A stretch of DNA of 53,047 bases from assembly GCA_035707965.1 (NCBI GenBank), contig DASSTJ010000133.1, positions 1 to 53,047 on the forward strand, read 5' to 3'. Origin of the DNA: DASSTJ01 sp035707965 (GTDB lineage Bacteria > Actinomycetota > Actinomycetes > Actinomycetales > Angustibacteraceae). Shown here in pieces: positions 23,956-32,666 of this stretch; positions within the stretch are counted from its first letter, which is position 1, and every line of letters starts with the position of its first letter. A program made the position numbers and the translations under genes. Under the pieces are notes generated by a model. That model saw only the letters and a program-made list of their open reading frames with translations, ran no database searches and was not told where the DNA came from.

Positions 23956-24999
23956 TCAGATGGCGCCTGGGGTGGTGCCGCTGGACGACGGGCCGCCAGG
24001 CACGGGCGGGAACGTCACCGGAGCTCGCACTCCCGCGCGGTCGAACGCGTCCTTCGCGCGCTCGCGGATGGCACGCTGCAGACCCCACTGCTGGTTCGGT
24101 CCGGTCTTGGCGACGACGCGGATCGTGATGGTCGTGCCGGTGATCTGCTCGACACCGGCCACCGTCGGCTTCTCGAGCATCACGTCGGACCACTCCGGGT
24201 CGTCGTAGAGGGCGTCGAGCATGTCGCGGATGAGGTCCATCACGCGGTCGACGCTCTCGGTGTAGGCGACCGGCAGGTCCACGATCGCCGTCGACCAGCC
24301 CTGGCTCTTGTTGGCGATGCGCGTGATCTCGCCGTTGCGCACGTACCAGGCGACACCGCTGGGGTCGCGCAGCTTGGTGATGCGGAGCGTCACCTGCTCG
24401 ACCGTGCCGACGGCCTCGCCCGTGTCGACGAGGTCGCCGACGCCGTACTGGTCCTCGAGCAGCATGAAGACGCCGGAGAGGAAGTCCTTGACCAGGCTCT
24501 GCGCGCCGAAGCCCAGTGCTACCCCGGCGACGCCGGCCGAGGCCAGCAGCGGCGCCAGGTTGACGTGGAACTCGCCGAGCACCATGAGCAGCGCCACGCC
24601 GAAGACGACGAACGTCACGAGGCTGCGGATGACCGAGCCGAGCGTCTCGGTGCGCTGCCGCCGCCGCTCGCTGAGCGCGCCCGTCGCCGAGGCGAGCACC
24701 CGGGTCGCGCGGTTCTCGACGATGCGGTCGCTGAGGTTGGCGTTGACCGTGCGCCGCACGAGCCGGTTCACGGCGCGCACGAGCAGCCAGCGCACCACGA
24801 CGGCCACGACGACGATGACGACGATGCGGACGCCGGAGGTCACGAGCCAGTGACCCAGGCGCTCGGACCACGTCTTGACGTCCTGCGGGTCGACGTTCGA
24901 GAGGGTCGGCAGCGACGGCGCCGGCGTCGAGGAGGCGTGCAGGGCGGTCAGCGGCAGGGCCGCGAGGTGCTGGAACGGCGCGGTGGTCTCGAAGGGCAC
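23956..24999 (-). CDS. MscS-family small-conductance mechanosensitive channel
   Basis: 347-residue inner-membrane channel that opens on membrane tension and releases solutes during osmotic downshock. Seen: hydrophobic helices near residues 55-75, 120-140 and the pore helix with GVAGVALGFGAQSLVKDFLSG, where small residues alternate as in the MscS pore. LLEDQYGVGDLV and the beta domain GEAVGTVEQVTLRITKLRD follow, then a soluble alpha/beta cage and a Pro/Ser/Gly tail. The GTG at 24999 has GAGGAG about 5 nt upstream. The gene stands alone with its own hairpin at the 3' end. Confidence 0.93.
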   Translation of the reverse strand: MPFETTAPFQHLAALPLTALHASSTPAPSLPTLSNVDPQDVKTWSERLGHWLVTSGVRIVVIVVVAVVVRWLLVRAVNRLVRRTVNANLSDRIVENRATRVLASATGALSERRRQRTETLGSVIRSLVTFVVFGVALLMVLGEFHVNLAPLLASAGVAGVALGFGAQSLVKDFLSGVFMLLEDQYGVGDLVDTGEAVGTVEQVTLRITKLRDPSGVAWYVRNGEITRIANKSQGWSTAIVDLPVAYTESVDRVMDLIRDMLDALYDDPEWSDVMLEKPTVAGVEQITGTTITIRVVAKTGPNQQWGLQRAIRERAKDAFDRAGVRAPVTFPPVPGGPSSSGTTPGAI

Positions 25000-25080
25000 A
25001 AGGCTCCTCTCGTCTCGTCGGGGGCCGGTCCCAGGCTACGGGCGGCGGTGCGGCCCTACCGTCAGCCCCCGACCGGCGCG

Positions 25081-27204
25081 TCACCCCAGCCGCAGGCCGG
25101 TCTGGTGGGCGGCGAAGGCGAGGCTGTCCGCCGTGAGCTCGACGCTGCGCGACATCGCCCGCGCGCCGTGCCCGACGTCGGTCTCCCGTCTCAGCAGCAC
25201 CGGAGCCTCGTCGACCGGACGGGACGTCGCGTGCTGGAGGGCAGCGCACAGCTTGCGCGCGTGCAGGGGGTCGACCCGCGTGTCGGAGTCGAACACCTCG
25301 AAGAGCACCGCGGGGTAGGCGGTGCCCTCGCTCACGTGGTGGTACGGCGAGTAGCCCAGCAGCCAGCCGAGCTGCTCGACGTCCTGTGCCGTGCCGTACT
25401 CGCTCGCCCAGGTGGCGCCGAGCCCGAACAGCTCGTACCGCACCATGTCGAGCAGTGGCGCCGAGCACACCACCGCGGCGAACAGGTCGGGACGCTGGGT
25501 CAGGGCGGCACCGACCAGCAGGCCGCCGTTCGACCCACCGCTGATCGCGAGCTGCGCTGGCGTCGTCCAGCCCTCCGCGACCAGGTGCTCAGCAGCGGCG
25601 TGGAAGTCGTCGAACACGTTCTGCTTGTTCGCGAGCATGCCGGCACGGCGCCACTCCTCGCCCTCCTCGCCGCCGCCGCGCAGCCCGGCGATGGCGTAGA
25701 CGCCGCCTGCCTCCACCCAGGCCAGCACGCCCGCCGAGTACCCAGGCGTCATCGAGTGGCCGAAGCCGCCGTAGCCGTAGAGCACCGTCGGGCGCGGTCG
25801 GTCGGGACGTCCCTGCCCGTCGACGGCGTCGGCCGGCGCGACCAGCTGGAGGTGCACCACGGTGCCGTCCACGGACCGGTAAGCCACCTGACGGGCGTGC
25901 ACGTCAGGCACGTCGACGGTGCCCGGCCCGGTGGCCCAGGTGCTCGTCTCGCCCGTCCGGGCGTCGTAGTGCAGGACGCTGCTCGGCGTCACGGCGTCCG
26001 TGTAGCCGATCCACGCCTCGTGGCCGCCCTCGGGGTGCTCGGTGAGCCCGCCCAGCGAGCCGACCCCGGGGAGCGGGACCGTGCCGGTGCGCTCGCCGGT
26101 CACGAGGTCGTGCAGCGTCACCTCACCCACGGCGTGCCGTGTCCACGCCGCCAGCAGCACCGGCGACGACAGCTCGGGGCCGTCGAGGACCGCGTAGCCG
26201 TCCAGCACCGCCTCGGCGTCCTCGCCCACGAGGTCGACCCACGTGCCGGACGTCGGCGTGCTGGGGTCGGTGACGACGAGCCGGCCCCGGGGAGCGTCGA
26301 GGTCGGTCAGCAGGTAGAGCCGGCCGTCCCGGCCCACGGACGAGGACGTCTGGGCGTCGACACCTTCCTGCACCGCGACGAACGGCGGCTCCTCGAGCGT
26401 CCCGGCGTGCAGGTCGGCGATCCAGAGGTCGTTGCGGGGCTCCGTGCCGACGGAAGCGCTCAGCGACAGCCAGCGACCGTCCATGGAGACCGAGACGCCG
26501 TAGTAGCTCCTCGCGTCCCGCCCCTCGCCGAACACCAGCGCGTCGTCCTCCGGATCCGTGCCGACTCGGTGCAGCCACACCCGACGGTGGTACTGCGCCT
26601 CGTCGTCCGGCACGAGCGAGGGGTCGAGGCGCCGCACGTAGTAGAACGCCTCGCCACCGGGCAGCCACGCCACGGGGGAGTACCGCGCCCGGTCGATCGG
26701 TCCGTCCACGACCCGGCCGGTGCCGACGTCCATCACGCGCAGCACCGACTCCTCGCTGCCTCCCTCGGACAGCTGGTAGGCGAGCAGGTCGCCCTCCTTG
26801 CTCGGCTGCCAGGCGTCGAGCGTGGTGCGTCCGCTGGGGTCGACCTGCATCGGGTCGAGCAGCACGCGCTCAGTGCCGTCAGGGTCGGTGGTGTGCAGCA
26901 CGGCGTGCTCCTGCTCGCCCGATCGCCTCATGACGAGCTGACGCTCGCCACGCCACACCGGCGCCCCGACCGTGCCGGCCGAGAGCAGCCCCGCCACCCG
27001 GTCCCGCAGGGCGTCTCGGCCAGTCCAGCGCCTTCGGTGTGCGGCGAGCAGATCGTCCTGGGCCTCGAGCCACGTCTGCGTGCGCGCGCTTGCGCCGTCC
27101 TCGAGCCAGCGGTACGGGTCGGCGACGTCGTACCTCGGGTCGGAGGCGGGCAGCCGCTCGACCAGGTCGTCACGAGGGGCGTCGGGGTAGCGGTCGTCCG
27201 GCAT
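25081..27204 (-). CDS. Prolyl oligopeptidase family serine peptidase (S9A)
   Basis: 707-residue peptidase with an N-terminal beta-propeller and a C-terminal alpha/beta-hydrolase domain. Seen: the N-terminal DPYRWLED motif typical of S9A; the hydrolase part contains YGYGGFGHSMTPGYS, the nucleophile elbow ISGGSNGGLL with S558, the acid residue region VFDSDTRVDPLHA and H679 in TDVGHGAR. No signal peptide, so it acts on short proline-containing peptides in the cytoplasm. The ATG at 27204 has TACCCT 7 nt upstream and no Shine-Dalgarno site. Divergent from malQ. Confidence 0.94.
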   Translation of the reverse strand: MPDDRYPDAPRDDLVERLPASDPRYDVADPYRWLEDGASARTQTWLEAQDDLLAAHRRRWTGRDALRDRVAGLLSAGTVGAPVWRGERQLVMRRSGEQEHAVLHTTDPDGTERVLLDPMQVDPSGRTTLDAWQPSKEGDLLAYQLSEGGSEESVLRVMDVGTGRVVDGPIDRARYSPVAWLPGGEAFYYVRRLDPSLVPDDEAQYHRRVWLHRVGTDPEDDALVFGEGRDARSYYGVSVSMDGRWLSLSASVGTEPRNDLWIADLHAGTLEEPPFVAVQEGVDAQTSSSVGRDGRLYLLTDLDAPRGRLVVTDPSTPTSGTWVDLVGEDAEAVLDGYAVLDGPELSSPVLLAAWTRHAVGEVTLHDLVTGERTGTVPLPGVGSLGGLTEHPEGGHEAWIGYTDAVTPSSVLHYDARTGETSTWATGPGTVDVPDVHARQVAYRSVDGTVVHLQLVAPADAVDGQGRPDRPRPTVLYGYGGFGHSMTPGYSAGVLAWVEAGGVYAIAGLRGGGEEGEEWRRAGMLANKQNVFDDFHAAAEHLVAEGWTTPAQLAISGGSNGGLLVGAALTQRPDLFAAVVCSAPLLDMVRYELFGLGATWASEYGTAQDVEQLGWLLGYSPYHHVSEGTAYPAVLFEVFDSDTRVDPLHARKLCAALQHATSRPVDEAPVLLRRETDVGHGARAMSRSVELTADSLAFAAHQTGLRLG

Positions 27205-27211
27205 GCGCGTG

Positions 27212-27217
27212 AGGGTA
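27212..27217 (-). promoter_or_regulatory. Candidate -10 element (TACCCT) for prolyl oligopeptidase
   Basis: TACCCT, 7-nt spacer, ATG at 27204. Confidence 0.45.
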
Positions 27218-27384
27218 GCGAGCGGTCGACGGGGCGGATGGCGCCCGGCCGGGCGATAGAGGGAGGCGCCTCACCGCGTGCGGTCGAAGGCTCCGCCATC
27301 CCGGTGCGCCGCAGGACGTCCGCGACGAGGACGCGCCCGCGCGCCGGACGTGACAGGATCGACGCCGCCTGCCCTCGACCCCCT

Positions 27385-29541
27385 GTGAGCGCCGTGACCG
27401 ACCCCGTGACCGACCCCGAGCCCCACACGCCTCTCGACCCCGAGCTGGTCGCGCTGGCGCGCGCGCACGGCGTCGCCACCGAGTACTGGGACTGGCGCGG
27501 GCAGCACGTGACCGTGCCGGCGTCGTCGGTGCGGGCGGTGCTGACGGCTCTGGACGTCGACGTGTCGTCGGCTCGGGCGGTCGCGGCGTCCCGTGAGGAC
27601 GCCGAGCTGCGGGCCTGGCGGCGCATGCTGCCGCCGACGGTGGTGTGCCGCGAGGGCACCACGCCGTGGCTCGCCGTGCACCTGCCGCACGGCGAGCAGG
27701 TGCAGGTGTGGGCCGAGCTCGAGGACGGGACGCGGCGCAGCCTGCTCCAGCAGGACCACTGGGTCGACCCCCGCGTCGTCGACGGCCGACAGGTCGGCGA
27801 GGCCACCTTCGAGGTTCCGTCCGACCTGCCGCTCGGCTGGCACACGCTGCACGCCCGCAGCGACTCGGGCGAGGGTCAGGCGACGCTCGTCGTCACCCCC
27901 GGACGGCTCGAGCTGCCCGGCGGCCTGCGCGACGGCGAGCGGTGCTGGGGCTTCATGACCCAGCTCTACGCCGTCCGTTCCCGTCAGAGCTGGGGCCTCG
28001 GCGACCTCGGCGACCTCACGCAGCTGGCCGTGTGGTCAGGCTCGGACCTGGGTGCCGACTTCGTGCTCGTGAACCCGTTGCACGCCGCCGAACCCGTGGG
28101 GCGCATGGAGCCCTCGCCGTACCTCCCGACGACACGCCGCTTCGTGAACCCGGTCTACATCAGGGTCGAGGACGTCCCCGAGGTCGCCTACATGCCGGCG
28201 TCCGAGCGCCAATTGCTGGAGTGGCAGGCGGAGTCGGTGCAAGCCCTCGACGTGGAGGACCGCCTCGACCGCGACGCCACCTGGGAGGCGAAGCGGTCGG
28301 CCCTCGAGACCGTCTACCGCCTGCCCCGCACGCTCGCGCGGGACCGCGAGTTCGAGCGCTTCACCGTCGAGCAGGGCGAGGGACTCGTCGACTTCGCGAC
28401 GTGGTGCGCGCTCGCTGAGGTGCACGGCGCCCGGTGGACCGGCTGGCCCGCCGAGCTGCGCGACCCGGCGTCCGACGCCGTGGCTGCTGAGCGAGAGCGC
28501 CTTGCCGACCGGGTCGACTTCTACTGCTGGCTCCAGTGGGTCGCCGACGAGCAGCTGGCGTCGACGCAGCGCCGCGCGCTGCAGTCCGGCATGCGGCTCG
28601 GCGTGGTGCACGACATGGCGGTCGGCGTGCACCCGGAGGGCGCAGACGCCTGGTCGCTGGGGACGGCTCTCGCGCGAGGTGTGACGGTCGGCGCCCCGCC
28701 CGACGCGTTCAACCAGCAGGGTCAGGACTGGTCGCAGCCGCCGTGGCGTCCCGACCAGCTCGCCGAGCTCGGCTACGTGCCGTACCGCGACATGATCCGC
28801 ACGGTTCTGCGGCACGCCGGGGGGCTGCGGGTCGACCACGTGATCGGCCTGTTCCGGCTGTGGTGGGTGCCGTCCGGCTGTGGTCCCGAGGCCGGCACGT
28901 ACGTGCGCTACGACCACGAGGCGCTGGTCGGCATCTTGGCGCTCGAGGCGCACCGGGCCAGGGCGTTCGTCGTCGGCGAGGACCTCGGCGTCGTCGAGCC
29001 GTGGGTGCGTGACTACCTTCGCGACCGCGGTGTCTTCGGTACGTCGATCCTGTGGTTCGAGAAGGACGACGAGGGCCGGCCGCTCGAGCCCGAGTCGTGG
29101 CGTGAGTTGTGCCTCGCCACTGTGGCCACGCACGATCTGCCGCCGACCGCCGGGTACCTGGCGGGCGAGCACATCACCCTGCGCGAGCGGCTGGGGCTGC
29201 TCACCCGGTCTCCGGAGGAGGAGCGGGCGATCGACGAGGCCGACCGCGCGAGGGTGCTCGACCTGCTGCGCCAGCGTGGCCTGCTGCACGACGGCGGCTC
29301 GGAGCGCGAGGCCGTCGAGGCGCTGCACCGCTTCCTCACCTGGACGCCGGCCCGGCTCCTGGGGGTGTCGGTGGCCGACGCGGTGGGTGACCGGCGCACG
29401 ATCAACCAGCCCGGCACTCATGACCAGTACCCGAACTGGCGCCTCCCGTTGGCGGACGGGCAGGGTCATCCCGTGCTGCTCGAGGAGCTGTTCCGCTCGC
29501 GCCGCGCCCGGTCGCTGGCGCGTGCCATCGCGCTCGGCTGA
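27385..29541 (+). CDS. malQ: 4-alpha-glucanotransferase (amylomaltase)
   Basis: 718-residue GH77 enzyme that transfers alpha-1,4-glucan segments between malto-oligosaccharides, releasing glucose. Seen: an actinobacterial N-terminal extension (about 1-170), GFMTQLYAVRSRQSWGLGDLGDL at the start of the catalytic part, GLRVDHVIGLFRLWWVP with nucleophile D484, FVVGEDLGVV with acid/base E532, ATHDLPP with D584, and the C-terminal NQPGTHDQYPNWRLP signature. The start is uncertain: GTG at 27385 and GTG at 27394 are both possible and neither has a good ribosome-binding site. The open frame continues upstream for thousands of bases, antisense to other genes, which is a GC artefact. A perfect palindrome follows the stop codon. 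Confidence 0.94.
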   Translation: MSAVTDPVTDPEPHTPLDPELVALARAHGVATEYWDWRGQHVTVPASSVRAVLTALDVDVSSARAVAASREDAELRAWRRMLPPTVVCREGTTPWLAVHLPHGEQVQVWAELEDGTRRSLLQQDHWVDPRVVDGRQVGEATFEVPSDLPLGWHTLHARSDSGEGQATLVVTPGRLELPGGLRDGERCWGFMTQLYAVRSRQSWGLGDLGDLTQLAVWSGSDLGADFVLVNPLHAAEPVGRMEPSPYLPTTRRFVNPVYIRVEDVPEVAYMPASERQLLEWQAESVQALDVEDRLDRDATWEAKRSALETVYRLPRTLARDREFERFTVEQGEGLVDFATWCALAEVHGARWTGWPAELRDPASDAVAAERERLADRVDFYCWLQWVADEQLASTQRRALQSGMRLGVVHDMAVGVHPEGADAWSLGTALARGVTVGAPPDAFNQQGQDWSQPPWRPDQLAELGYVPYRDMIRTVLRHAGGLRVDHVIGLFRLWWVPSGCGPEAGTYVRYDHEALVGILALEAHRARAFVVGEDLGVVEPWVRDYLRDRGVFGTSILWFEKDDEGRPLEPESWRELCLATVATHDLPPTAGYLAGEHITLRERLGLLTRSPEEERAIDEADRARVLDLLRQRGLLHDGGSEREAVEALHRFLTWTPARLLGVSVADAVGDRRTINQPGTHDQYPNWRLPLADGQGHPVLLEELFRSRRARSLARAIALG

Positions 29542-29549
29542 TGCGTCTG

Positions 29550-29610
29550 GCCCAGTGATGCGTTCTCGGGCGGCGCGCCAGGCGCGCCGCCCGAGAACGC
29601 ATCACTGGGC
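29550..29610. repeat. Perfect 30-bp palindrome, family A copy 1
   Basis: Arms 29550-29579 and 29581-29610 are exact reverse complements around a single A. The element starts 8 nt after the malQ stop codon. Its core TGATGCGTTCTCGGGCGGCG is repeated in the same palindromic form at 32497-32549. It could act as a terminator in either direction or as a REP-like dispersed unit. Confidence 0.9.
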
Positions 29611-29706
29611 GGGTCAGGCGGTGCGGGAGACCTCGGGACATCCGCCCCATGCGGCCGGGAAGCCAGGCCGGAGACGGTGAGTCACCCGACCTGAAGGAGG
29701 CGTCCC

Positions 29707-30318
29707 ATGACGACCGACCTGCTGACTCCCGCATCTCCCACCCGCACGACCGCACCGACGGCGATCGCCGTGACCCTCACCGGCACCGTGCTGGCACTGA
29801 ACGGCGCCGTGCTCGGCAGCCGCATGTTCTTCGACTCGCGTGACTACTCGGAGGTCGCCGCAACGGGGCTGCACCTGGTTCACTATCTCGTCTGGACGGT
29901 GTGCCTCGTAGCGCTCAGCCAGCTGTACCCCCGCCTCTCCGCAATGCGTGGCCCGACCGGAGCCGGCATCGCTCGTGGCGCACTCACGCTGGCGGCGGTC
30001 GGGGCCGCCCTCGATGCCTGCTCCCGATTCACGGTGGCGTTCGTGAACCCCTATCTCGCTGCGCACGAGCCGGCGCTGCTCGACACCACGCCGGACAGCG
30101 TGCTGCTCGTCCCCCTGCTGGCGACCGGAGTGGTCGAGATGCTCGGGATTGTGGCAGTCGGCGTCATCGCGTGGCGCCGGGCGGTCGTGCCCGGACCACT
30201 GGTGCTGCTCCTCATCGTCGGCGGCATCGCAGTCCCCGCCATCGGCCCCATGGCCAACGTGCCGCTCGGTGTCGCCCTCGCCTGGCTGGGCGTCCGGTGG
30301 CAGCGCCGATCCCGATGA
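29707..30318 (+). CDS. Polytopic membrane protein of the two-component cassette
   Basis: 203-residue protein with about six hydrophobic segments (about residues 19-36, 52-70, 84-105, 130-152, 155-175 and 177-195) and almost no soluble domain. It is similar in character to DUF4386-like proteins, but I cannot assign a family firmly. A strong AAGGAGG lies 7 nt before the ATG, one of the best ribosome-binding sites in the window. Its stop overlaps the histidine kinase start (ATGA), and the kinase gene in turn overlaps the response regulator gene. It may be the signal-sensing partner or the output target of that system (inference). Confidence 0.82.
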   Translation: MTTDLLTPASPTRTTAPTAIAVTLTGTVLALNGAVLGSRMFFDSRDYSEVAATGLHLVHYLVWTVCLVALSQLYPRLSAMRGPTGAGIARGALTLAAVGAALDACSRFTVAFVNPYLAAHEPALLDTTPDSVLLVPLLATGVVEMLGIVAVGVIAWRRAVVPGPLVLLLIVGGIAVPAIGPMANVPLGVALAWLGVRWQRRSR

Positions 30319-31814
30319 CCGTTGCGGCCCTCGATGCGCCCCTAGACTCGCGGCCCGTGACCCGACGGATCTTGGTGCTGCGAACGACCGCCCTGGCGGG
30401 CGCGGTGGTCACCGCGCTCGCCGGGGTTGGCTCGTTCTGGCTCGCGGTCCGGCTGCCGGCCCTGGGGGCGGAGGACCCGGGTGGTACCGCAGCGGCCGCA
30501 CCGTTCATGGCGGGCATGGTGGTGCTGTCGCTGGCTGGCATGGCGCTCGTTCGTCAGCAGCCTTACGCGACGATCGGCTGGCTGCTTCTCGCCAGCGGCT
30601 GCACCGGCGCGGTCGCTCGACTGGCACTTGCCACGGCGGTCCACTTTCACGACCAGGGATATGCGGGTGCTGCCTGGCTCGGCTGGCTGACCAACTGGTC
30701 CTGGGTCCCCGCCCAAGCCCTGGCGTTGCAGCTGATCTTGCGCTTCCCTGACGGCATGCTGCCCACCCGTCGATGGCGGGTGGTCGAGGTCGCGCTGTGG
30801 CTGTGGGCGGTGGCCGCAGTCATCGTCACGGCGGTGCTGCCGGGCGATCTCGGTGCCGAGCAGCTGGCTCCGCGGCAGAACCCCCTGGGGTTGCAGGCTG
30901 CTGGCGAGCTCCTGAACGCCGTGCTCAGCATCACCTTTCTCCTGGCTCCCGCGCTGGCGGTGTGCGCCGTCGCTGCGCCGCTGAGCCGTTGGCGCCATGC
31001 GACACCGGACCAGCGTCATCAGCTCCGCCTGGTCATGGGCGCGCTCTTGCTCGTGGCGGTGTCGGCACCTCTCGCCATGGCGACAGACGCCGGGCAGGTG
31101 CTTGAGGGACTGGCCTGGCTCGTCCTCCCCGCCGCCATCGCGTTGGCGGTTCTCCGCCGGCGCCTGTGGGACCTGGACCTCCGTCGGCGCTTCGACCGTC
31201 TGCGGCTGGTTCGGGAGGAGGAGCGGTCGCGCCTTCAGCGTGACCTGCACGACTCTCTCGGCCCCCTCCTGGCCTCGATCTCGATGCGGCTCGAGGCCGC
31301 ACGGAACCTCCTGGACTCCAACGCCGACCGCCCTCGCGTCGATGCCGTGCTCGATGCCGTCGACGCGGACGCGCAGGCCGCCACCGTCGAGGTGCGCCGG
31401 ATTGTCGACGAGCTGGGCCCTGCCGCGCTGGCCGACGCGGACCTCGTCGCCGCCGTCGGACAGCTCGTCGACAGCTACGAGAAGGGTCCCCGGGTGTCGC
31501 TCCTGGTGCCGACCCCGGCGCCGAAGCTCGACCCGGCCGCCGAGATCGCGGCGTTCCGGATCATCGGTGAGGCACTGCGCAACGTCGTGCGGCACGCGGA
31601 CGCCAGCCACTGCACGGTCAGCATGGAGATCACCGGAGGGGACCTCACCCTGGAGGTGACGGATGACGGCATCGGACTGGCCGGTGCTCCCGCCGGAGTA
31701 GGGCGCCGCGGTATGGCCGACCGTGCGGCTGCCCTCGGCGGCACGCTCGACCTGGTGGACCGGCCCGGCGGCGGCCTTACCGTGAGGGCCTACCTGCCGT
31801 CGGTGGTCCGATGA
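30315..31814 (+). CDS. NarL-type sensor histidine kinase
   Basis: 499-residue membrane sensor kinase. About six to seven hydrophobic helices fill residues 17-285 with only short loops, so the signal is probably sensed in the membrane. Then a dimerisation/phosphoacceptor domain (HisKA_3) with REEERSRLQRDLHDSLGP and phospho-acceptor H312, and an HATPase_c domain with N-box EALRNVVRHA and G-box DDGIGLAG. It phosphorylates the NarL-type regulator encoded next to it. The ATG at 30315 is fixed by the ATGA overlap with the membrane protein gene. The stop overlaps the regulator start in the same way. Confidence 0.93.
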   Translation: MTVAALDAPLDSRPVTRRILVLRTTALAGAVVTALAGVGSFWLAVRLPALGAEDPGGTAAAAPFMAGMVVLSLAGMALVRQQPYATIGWLLLASGCTGAVARLALATAVHFHDQGYAGAAWLGWLTNWSWVPAQALALQLILRFPDGMLPTRRWRVVEVALWLWAVAAVIVTAVLPGDLGAEQLAPRQNPLGLQAAGELLNAVLSITFLLAPALAVCAVAAPLSRWRHATPDQRHQLRLVMGALLLVAVSAPLAMATDAGQVLEGLAWLVLPAAIALAVLRRRLWDLDLRRRFDRLRLVREEERSRLQRDLHDSLGPLLASISMRLEAARNLLDSNADRPRVDAVLDAVDADAQAATVEVRRIVDELGPAALADADLVAAVGQLVDSYEKGPRVSLLVPTPAPKLDPAAEIAAFRIIGEALRNVVRHADASHCTVSMEITGGDLTLEVTDDGIGLAGAPAGVGRRGMADRAAALGGTLDLVDRPGGGLTVRAYLPSVVR

Positions 31815-32452
31815 CCGTGCGCGTTCTGATCGCCGATGACCACCCGGTGTTCCTGGACGGGTTGCGTACCCTGCTCGACTCGACCGACGGCATCACGGTC
31901 GCGGGAGCGGCTCGTGACGGTGAGGCTCTCGTGGAGCTTGCGTCACGCGTTGCGTACGAGGTCGCTGTGGTCGACCTGGACATGCCGGTGATGGACGGCG
32001 TCGAGGCGGCCCGACGACTGCTCGCACAGCGGCCGGAGGTCGCCGTCCTGATGCTCACGATGCACCAAGATGATGACTCCCTGCGACGCGCGCTCGCCGC
32101 CGGTGCCCGCGGCTACCTGCTGAAGGGAGCCGCGCACGGGGCGATCGCCCGAGCCGTCTTCGCGCTCGCCGACGGAGAAACCGTGTTGGCGGGCGGGGTG
32201 GCTCCTCGGGTGCTGCAGGCTGCCAGTGCCCATCGGCCCGCGTCGGCGTTCCCTCGTCTCAGCGCGCGCGAGACGGAGGTCCTCGACCTCGTTGCCCGTG
32301 GACTGGGAAACCATGCCGTCGCGGGCCGGCTGTTCGTCTCCACGAAGACGGTGCAGAACCACGTCAGCTCCATCCTCGCGAAGACCGGATGCGCCACCCG
32401 CAGCGAGCTGGTCGCACGCGCTCGCGACGCCGGGCTCGGCGGTCGACCGTGA
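31811..32452 (+). CDS. NarL/LuxR-type response regulator
   Basis: 213-residue DNA-binding response regulator. Receiver domain: acidic pair D9-D10, phosphoacceptor D55 in VVDLDMPVMDG, MLTMH with the conserved Thr, and the YLLKG lysine. C-terminal LuxR helix-turn-helix: LSARETEVLDLVARGLGNHAVAGRLFVSTKTVQNHVSSIL. It is the cognate partner of the kinase in the same overlapping operon. The target is unknown; autoregulation of the cassette is common for this class. Two different palindromic elements follow the stop codon. Confidence 0.95.
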   Translation: MTVRVLIADDHPVFLDGLRTLLDSTDGITVAGAARDGEALVELASRVAYEVAVVDLDMPVMDGVEAARRLLAQRPEVAVLMLTMHQDDDSLRRALAAGARGYLLKGAAHGAIARAVFALADGETVLAGGVAPRVLQAASAHRPASAFPRLSARETEVLDLVARGLGNHAVAGRLFVSTKTVQNHVSSILAKTGCATRSELVARARDAGLGGRP

Positions 32453-32496
32453 GCGTGGTCCGGCGACCGGCGTGGTTGACGTGACCCGCCTCGTTG

Positions 32497-32549
32497 AGTG
32501 ATGCGTTCTCGGGCGGCGCGACCGGCGCGCCGCCCGAGAACGCATCACT
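32497..32549. repeat. Palindrome, family A copy 2
   Basis: Arms 32497-32520 and 32526-32549 are perfect 24-bp reverse complements around ACCGG. All 24 bases of the left arm are also in the arm of the element at 29550-29610. It lies 44 nt after the response regulator stop codon. Confidence 0.9.
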
Positions 32550-32586
32550 GGTCGGCTCGCACGTCGGCCATGCCACACCCGCGCTC

Positions 32587-32648
32587 GACTTCTGGTGCGT
32601 TTGCCCCGTCATGGGAGCACGCGAGACGTAGCAAACCCACCAGAAGTC
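32587..32648. repeat. Palindromic element, family B copy 2
   Basis: Arms 32587-32604 and 32631-32648 match at 17 of 18 positions around a 26-nt loop. On the minus strand it has CTTCTG-N5-TTTGCTAC, as in the element at 12478-12535. It lies between copy 2 of family A and the 3' end of pepN. Confidence 0.7.
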
Positions 32649-32666
32649 ACGCCGAGGAGCGTCAGC

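Noticed and set aside
24565..27384. Very long rightward open frame (about 1,600 codons in all) running into malQ
   Set aside because: Only the last 718 codons match a protein family. The rest is antisense to mscS and the prolyl oligopeptidase, with the Arg/His/Gly-rich composition typical of shadow frames in high-GC DNA.
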